Source of the DNA: Hyphomicrobiales bacterium
Lineage (GTDB): Bacteria > Pseudomonadota > Alphaproteobacteria > Rhizobiales > JAJFHC01
Reading direction: 5' to 3'
Length of the DNA stretch: 10,227 bases
NCBI GenBank assembly: GCA_021775835.1
Contig: JAJFHC010000099.1
Location: forward strand, 1 to 10,227
The position numbers and the translations under genes are program-made. The notes under the pieces are model-generated. The model worked only from the letters and a program-made list of their open reading frames with translations, had not been told where the DNA came from and searched no databases. Within the stretch, counting starts at the first letter, position 1; each line of letters begins with the position of its first letter. Shown piece by piece: positions 8,171 through 10,227 of the stretch.

Positions 8171-10227
8171 TCACTTTGACCAAATCTTGAATGACGACAC
8201 GCGATTCGACCATGGGCCCAATGACTTGTTCGAGTTGTCAATCACGCGGCATTGACCCCCAAAACGAGGTTTGTCGCAGATCTGCAATATCGCTCGGCCG
8301 TAGTTTCTGAGGCCTCGAATGTTGTTGTTCCAACCGTCCGGCATGCGCGGGACGCTGGAGCCGGAACCGGCACAGAGCCGTACGCCCTTCCACTTTTTCT
8401 GCTTGAAGAAGCAGATCTGGTCAGAAGGATGCTGGACAATGCCGTTGTTGGGTTTCTTCCCGTTGGTAATGGTGTCAATCACATCGCTTGTCCTGACCTG
8501 AAACGAAGAAATCCGATCGTTCCAGCGATCGCCAACGTAAACCGTATCCTGTTCGAATATCTTGCAACGGCCTGCATACTTGAAGTTCTGGCAAACCTTT
8601 ACCGCTACGTCCCGAGCGATCCGGACCGAAGAAATTCTGTCATTCCATCGCTGCGACAATTGCCTGGAATCGTCCCCAGGATTGACGCAGAAATGCCGGC
8701 CTTTGTAGTTTGCCTTGGTGTAAAAGCAGACCGCTCCACGGGCGTCCGCCTGACCGTCGCCGTCCAAAGGCTCGGCAGGTTCTCCCAGAACAATTCCGTT
8801 TGTCTTGATGTCGAAAGCGGAAATCCGGTTGTTCCATTGATCACCAACGTACTCCACATGACGATCGACACGAATGCAACCTTTGTTCATTCGCTTGCCA
8901 TCGCACATCAACACGATTGCGCCGCGCGGAACCCGTATTGACGATGTGCGATTGTTTGCGGCATTCGGCATACGCTGAGGGAAACCGACCCTGGTTGTGC
9001 AGAATTCCGCCCCACGAAAATGGGATTCTGTATAAAAACAGACTTGGCCGGGTTTTACGGGATGGACTCCTACACGTTCGATCCGTGTACGCAGAGAGGA
9101 GATCCTATCGTCCCAACGGTCTCCCACATATGCGACATCGCGTGTGATCTTCTGGCAGCGGCCGCCCAGGCCCCGCCGTGTACACACCGTCACCGACGTA
9201 TCGCCGTGAATTTTTACTGAAGAAATTCGGTCGTTCCACCTGTCGGGCAACCGATTGCGAACATCACCAGCTGGAACACATAATGCCCGTCCACCAAAAT
9301 TTGGCTTCGGATAGAAACAGGCGCGGTTCTTGGCCAACGGCTTTTGCGGTTGGTTGCCGGCAACATCCTCATTGTCAGTTGACACCACGCGAAACGACGA
9401 AATGCGATCATTCCATCTGTCGCCAACAAACTCGCTGTCCTTGGCGAACTCACGACAGCGTCCTCCAAACCTCGCCTTTTCGCAAACTTGCACTGCGACA
9501 GCCCCACGTACCTTGAGTGACGAAATGGCGTCGTTCCAGTCCTGCCCGATCCGACGGTTGGCCTCTCCGGCTGTGGCGCAGAAGCGACGGCCTCGATACT
9601 TTGCATGCTCATAAAAACAAATGCTGTTCCGGGCTTGCGGTTTCTCTGCCACCGCCAGTTCCGAAACGCGGTAAGACGAGATCCGGTCGTTCCACCGATC
9701 ACCGACAAACGCTGTATCCTTGTCGAATTCCCTGCACCGTCCCCTTAATCGCGAATTCTCACACACCTGAACGGCAACTTCCCCTCTGATACGAAGAGAT
9801 GAGATGCTGTCGTTCCAGTTGGCAGGTACCTGACGGACAACCTCTCCGGCGTCGGCGCAAATCCGTCGGCCACGGTGATTGGCATGTTCAAAAAAGCAAA
9901 CGCTATTGGCCGCTTGTCGCTTCGGCACAGACGCAACCTTGCCACGCGTTACGTGATATGAGGTGATCCTGTCATTGAACCGATCACCAACAGACCTCGT
10001 GTCCTTGTCAAATGTCTTGCAACGGCCATTAAGGTCACTGTCAGTACAGACCCGAACGCGGGCTCCCGGCTGCACGGATATCGATGAAATTATGTCATTA
10101 AACCCGTGAAGGGCATCAACTTGCTCGCCGATCGGTGCACAGACCCTGTCCCCTCTGAAATTCGAATGTTCGAAAAAACAAACCGCATCTTCCGAGGATT
10201 GTGCGGCTGCGGGTTCTATAGTGCTGT
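8171..10227 (-). CDS. Tandem beta/gamma-crystallin-like, cysteine-rich repeat protein (5' end outside window)
   Basis: The frame is open from its TGA (8171-8173) to the right edge, so at least 684 C-terminal residues are visible and the N terminus is missing. A GTG at 10073-10075 lies inside a repeat and is not a start. Seven modules of 78-79 residues follow one another, joined by 14-26-residue polar linkers. Each has two Greek-key-like halves: CFYEHAxYRGRRFC...WNDxISSLRV, then VxVCExxRFGGRC...VGDRWNDRISSFRV. WNDRISS fits the (N/D)(N/D)xx(S/T)S calcium clamp of microbial beta/gamma-crystallins, and the CFYExxxYxG start resembles the I36 (SMPI-type) inhibitor branch of that fold. Four cysteines per module at fixed spacing, with none in linkers, imply export and two disulfides each; the signal peptide should lie off-window. 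Role unknown: calcium-dependent surface or matrix protein, or protease inhibitor, are possibilities. The fold is well supported; the function is not. Confidence 0.85.
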   Translation of the reverse strand, partial: STIEPAAAQSSEDAVCFFEHSNFRGDRVCAPIGEQVDALHGFNDIISSISVQPGARVRVCTDSDLNGRCKTFDKDTRSVGDRFNDRITSYHVTRGKVASVPKRQAANSVCFFEHANHRGRRICADAGEVVRQVPANWNDSISSLRIRGEVAVQVCENSRLRGRCREFDKDTAFVGDRWNDRISSYRVSELAVAEKPQARNSICFYEHAKYRGRRFCATAGEANRRIGQDWNDAISSLKVRGAVAVQVCEKARFGGRCREFAKDSEFVGDRWNDRISSFRVVSTDNEDVAGNQPQKPLAKNRACFYPKPNFGGRALCVPAGDVRNRLPDRWNDRISSVKIHGDTSVTVCTRRGLGGRCQKITRDVAYVGDRWDDRISSLRTRIERVGVHPVKPGQVCFYTESHFRGAEFCTTRVGFPQRMPNAANNRTSSIRVPRGAIVLMCDGKRMNKGCIRVDRHVEYVGDQWNNRISAFDIKTNGIVLGEPAEPLDGDGQADARGAVCFYTKANYKGRHFCVNPGDDSRQLSQRWNDRISSVRIARDVAVKVCQNFKYAGRCKIFEQDTVYVGDRWNDRISSFQVRTSDVIDTITNGKKPNNGIVQHPSDQICFFKQKKWKGVRLCAGSGSSVPRMPDGWNNNIRGLRNYGRAILQICDKPRFGGQCRVIDNSNKSLGPWSNRVSSFKIWSK
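8174..10183 (-). repeat. Seven tandem crystallin-like modules (coding repeats)
   Basis: In reading order (minus strand) the modules span 10183-9950, 9901-9665, 9622-9386, 9322-9086, 9043-8807, 8731-8495 and 8416-8174. Modules 2-6 are exactly 79 residues from the residue before CFY/CFF to the residue closing the second Greek-key half; the first is 78 and the last 78 plus a WSK tail. Cysteines follow C-x12-C-x31-C-x8-C in all (x30 in the first). The copies are diverged in DNA, so this is an old amplification and not a recent slippage product. More modules may lie upstream. Confidence 0.85.

Noticed and set aside
8744..8764. Acidic DGDGQAD stretch in a linker of the repeat protein as an EF-hand-like loop
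   Set aside because: It lacks the glycine at position 6 and the glutamate at position 12 of an EF-hand loop; more likely an ordinary acidic linker.
8252..8941. A 229-codon plus-strand open frame opposite the repeat gene
   Set aside because: It lies antisense to a strongly patterned coding sequence and has no recognisable domain; a shadow frame.
8171..10075. Treating the crystallin-like gene as complete from the GTG at 10073-10075
   Set aside because: The frame stays open to the window edge and the upstream codons encode the first half of another module with both expected cysteines, so the GTG is an internal valine codon.

Overview
The window looks like a piece of an alphaproteobacterial chromosome, possibly Hyphomicrobiales; the genus cannot be resolved. 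The grounds are an alphaproteobacterial-style thiO-thiS-thiG-thiE operon under a TPP riboswitch, an exact CtrA-type box (TTAA-N7-TTAA) upstream of a cell-wall gene, a membrane GGDEF-EAL protein, and moderate GC with GTG and TTG starts. No rRNA, tRNA, insertion sequence, CRISPR array or phage gene was seen.

Layout. (1) 79-942 (+) encodes a stand-alone persulfide dioxygenase-like metallo-hydrolase. (2) 939-3777 (-) is a compact thiamine operon, transcribed thiO, thiS, thiG, then a divergent thiE/tenI-type gene. Its leader holds a TPP aptamer at 3791-3871 and a likely promoter at 3884-3912. (3) 4116-4778 (+) encodes a secreted L,D-transpeptidase, divergent from the thi operon. The shared spacer of about 340 bp carries the CtrA-like site, and a good intrinsic terminator follows the gene. 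(4) 4861-5757 (-) encodes a PhzF-family isomerase-like protein. (5) 5963-8131 (+) encodes a membrane c-di-GMP protein with a periplasmic domain, HAMP, GGDEF and EAL. (6) 8171 to the right edge (-) is the 3' part of a large gene for a tandem beta/gamma-crystallin-like protein; its start lies outside the window.

How the genes work together. ThiO makes dehydroglycine (iminoacetate), ThiS carries sulfur as a C-terminal thiocarboxylate, and ThiG builds the thiazole ring. The last gene either tautomerises the thiazole or couples it to the pyrimidine. ThiF, ThiC and ThiD are not in the window. The remaining genes are single units with no obvious link to thiamine.

The most unusual object is the crystallin-like protein. 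Seven visible modules of 78-79 residues each contain two Greek-key-like halves, most with an (N/D)(N/D)xx(S/T)S calcium-clamp motif. The spacing C-x12-C-x31-C-x8-C is kept in every module (the first is one residue shorter), and no cysteine occurs in the linkers. It reads as an exported, disulfide-braced, calcium-binding multidomain protein of unknown function.
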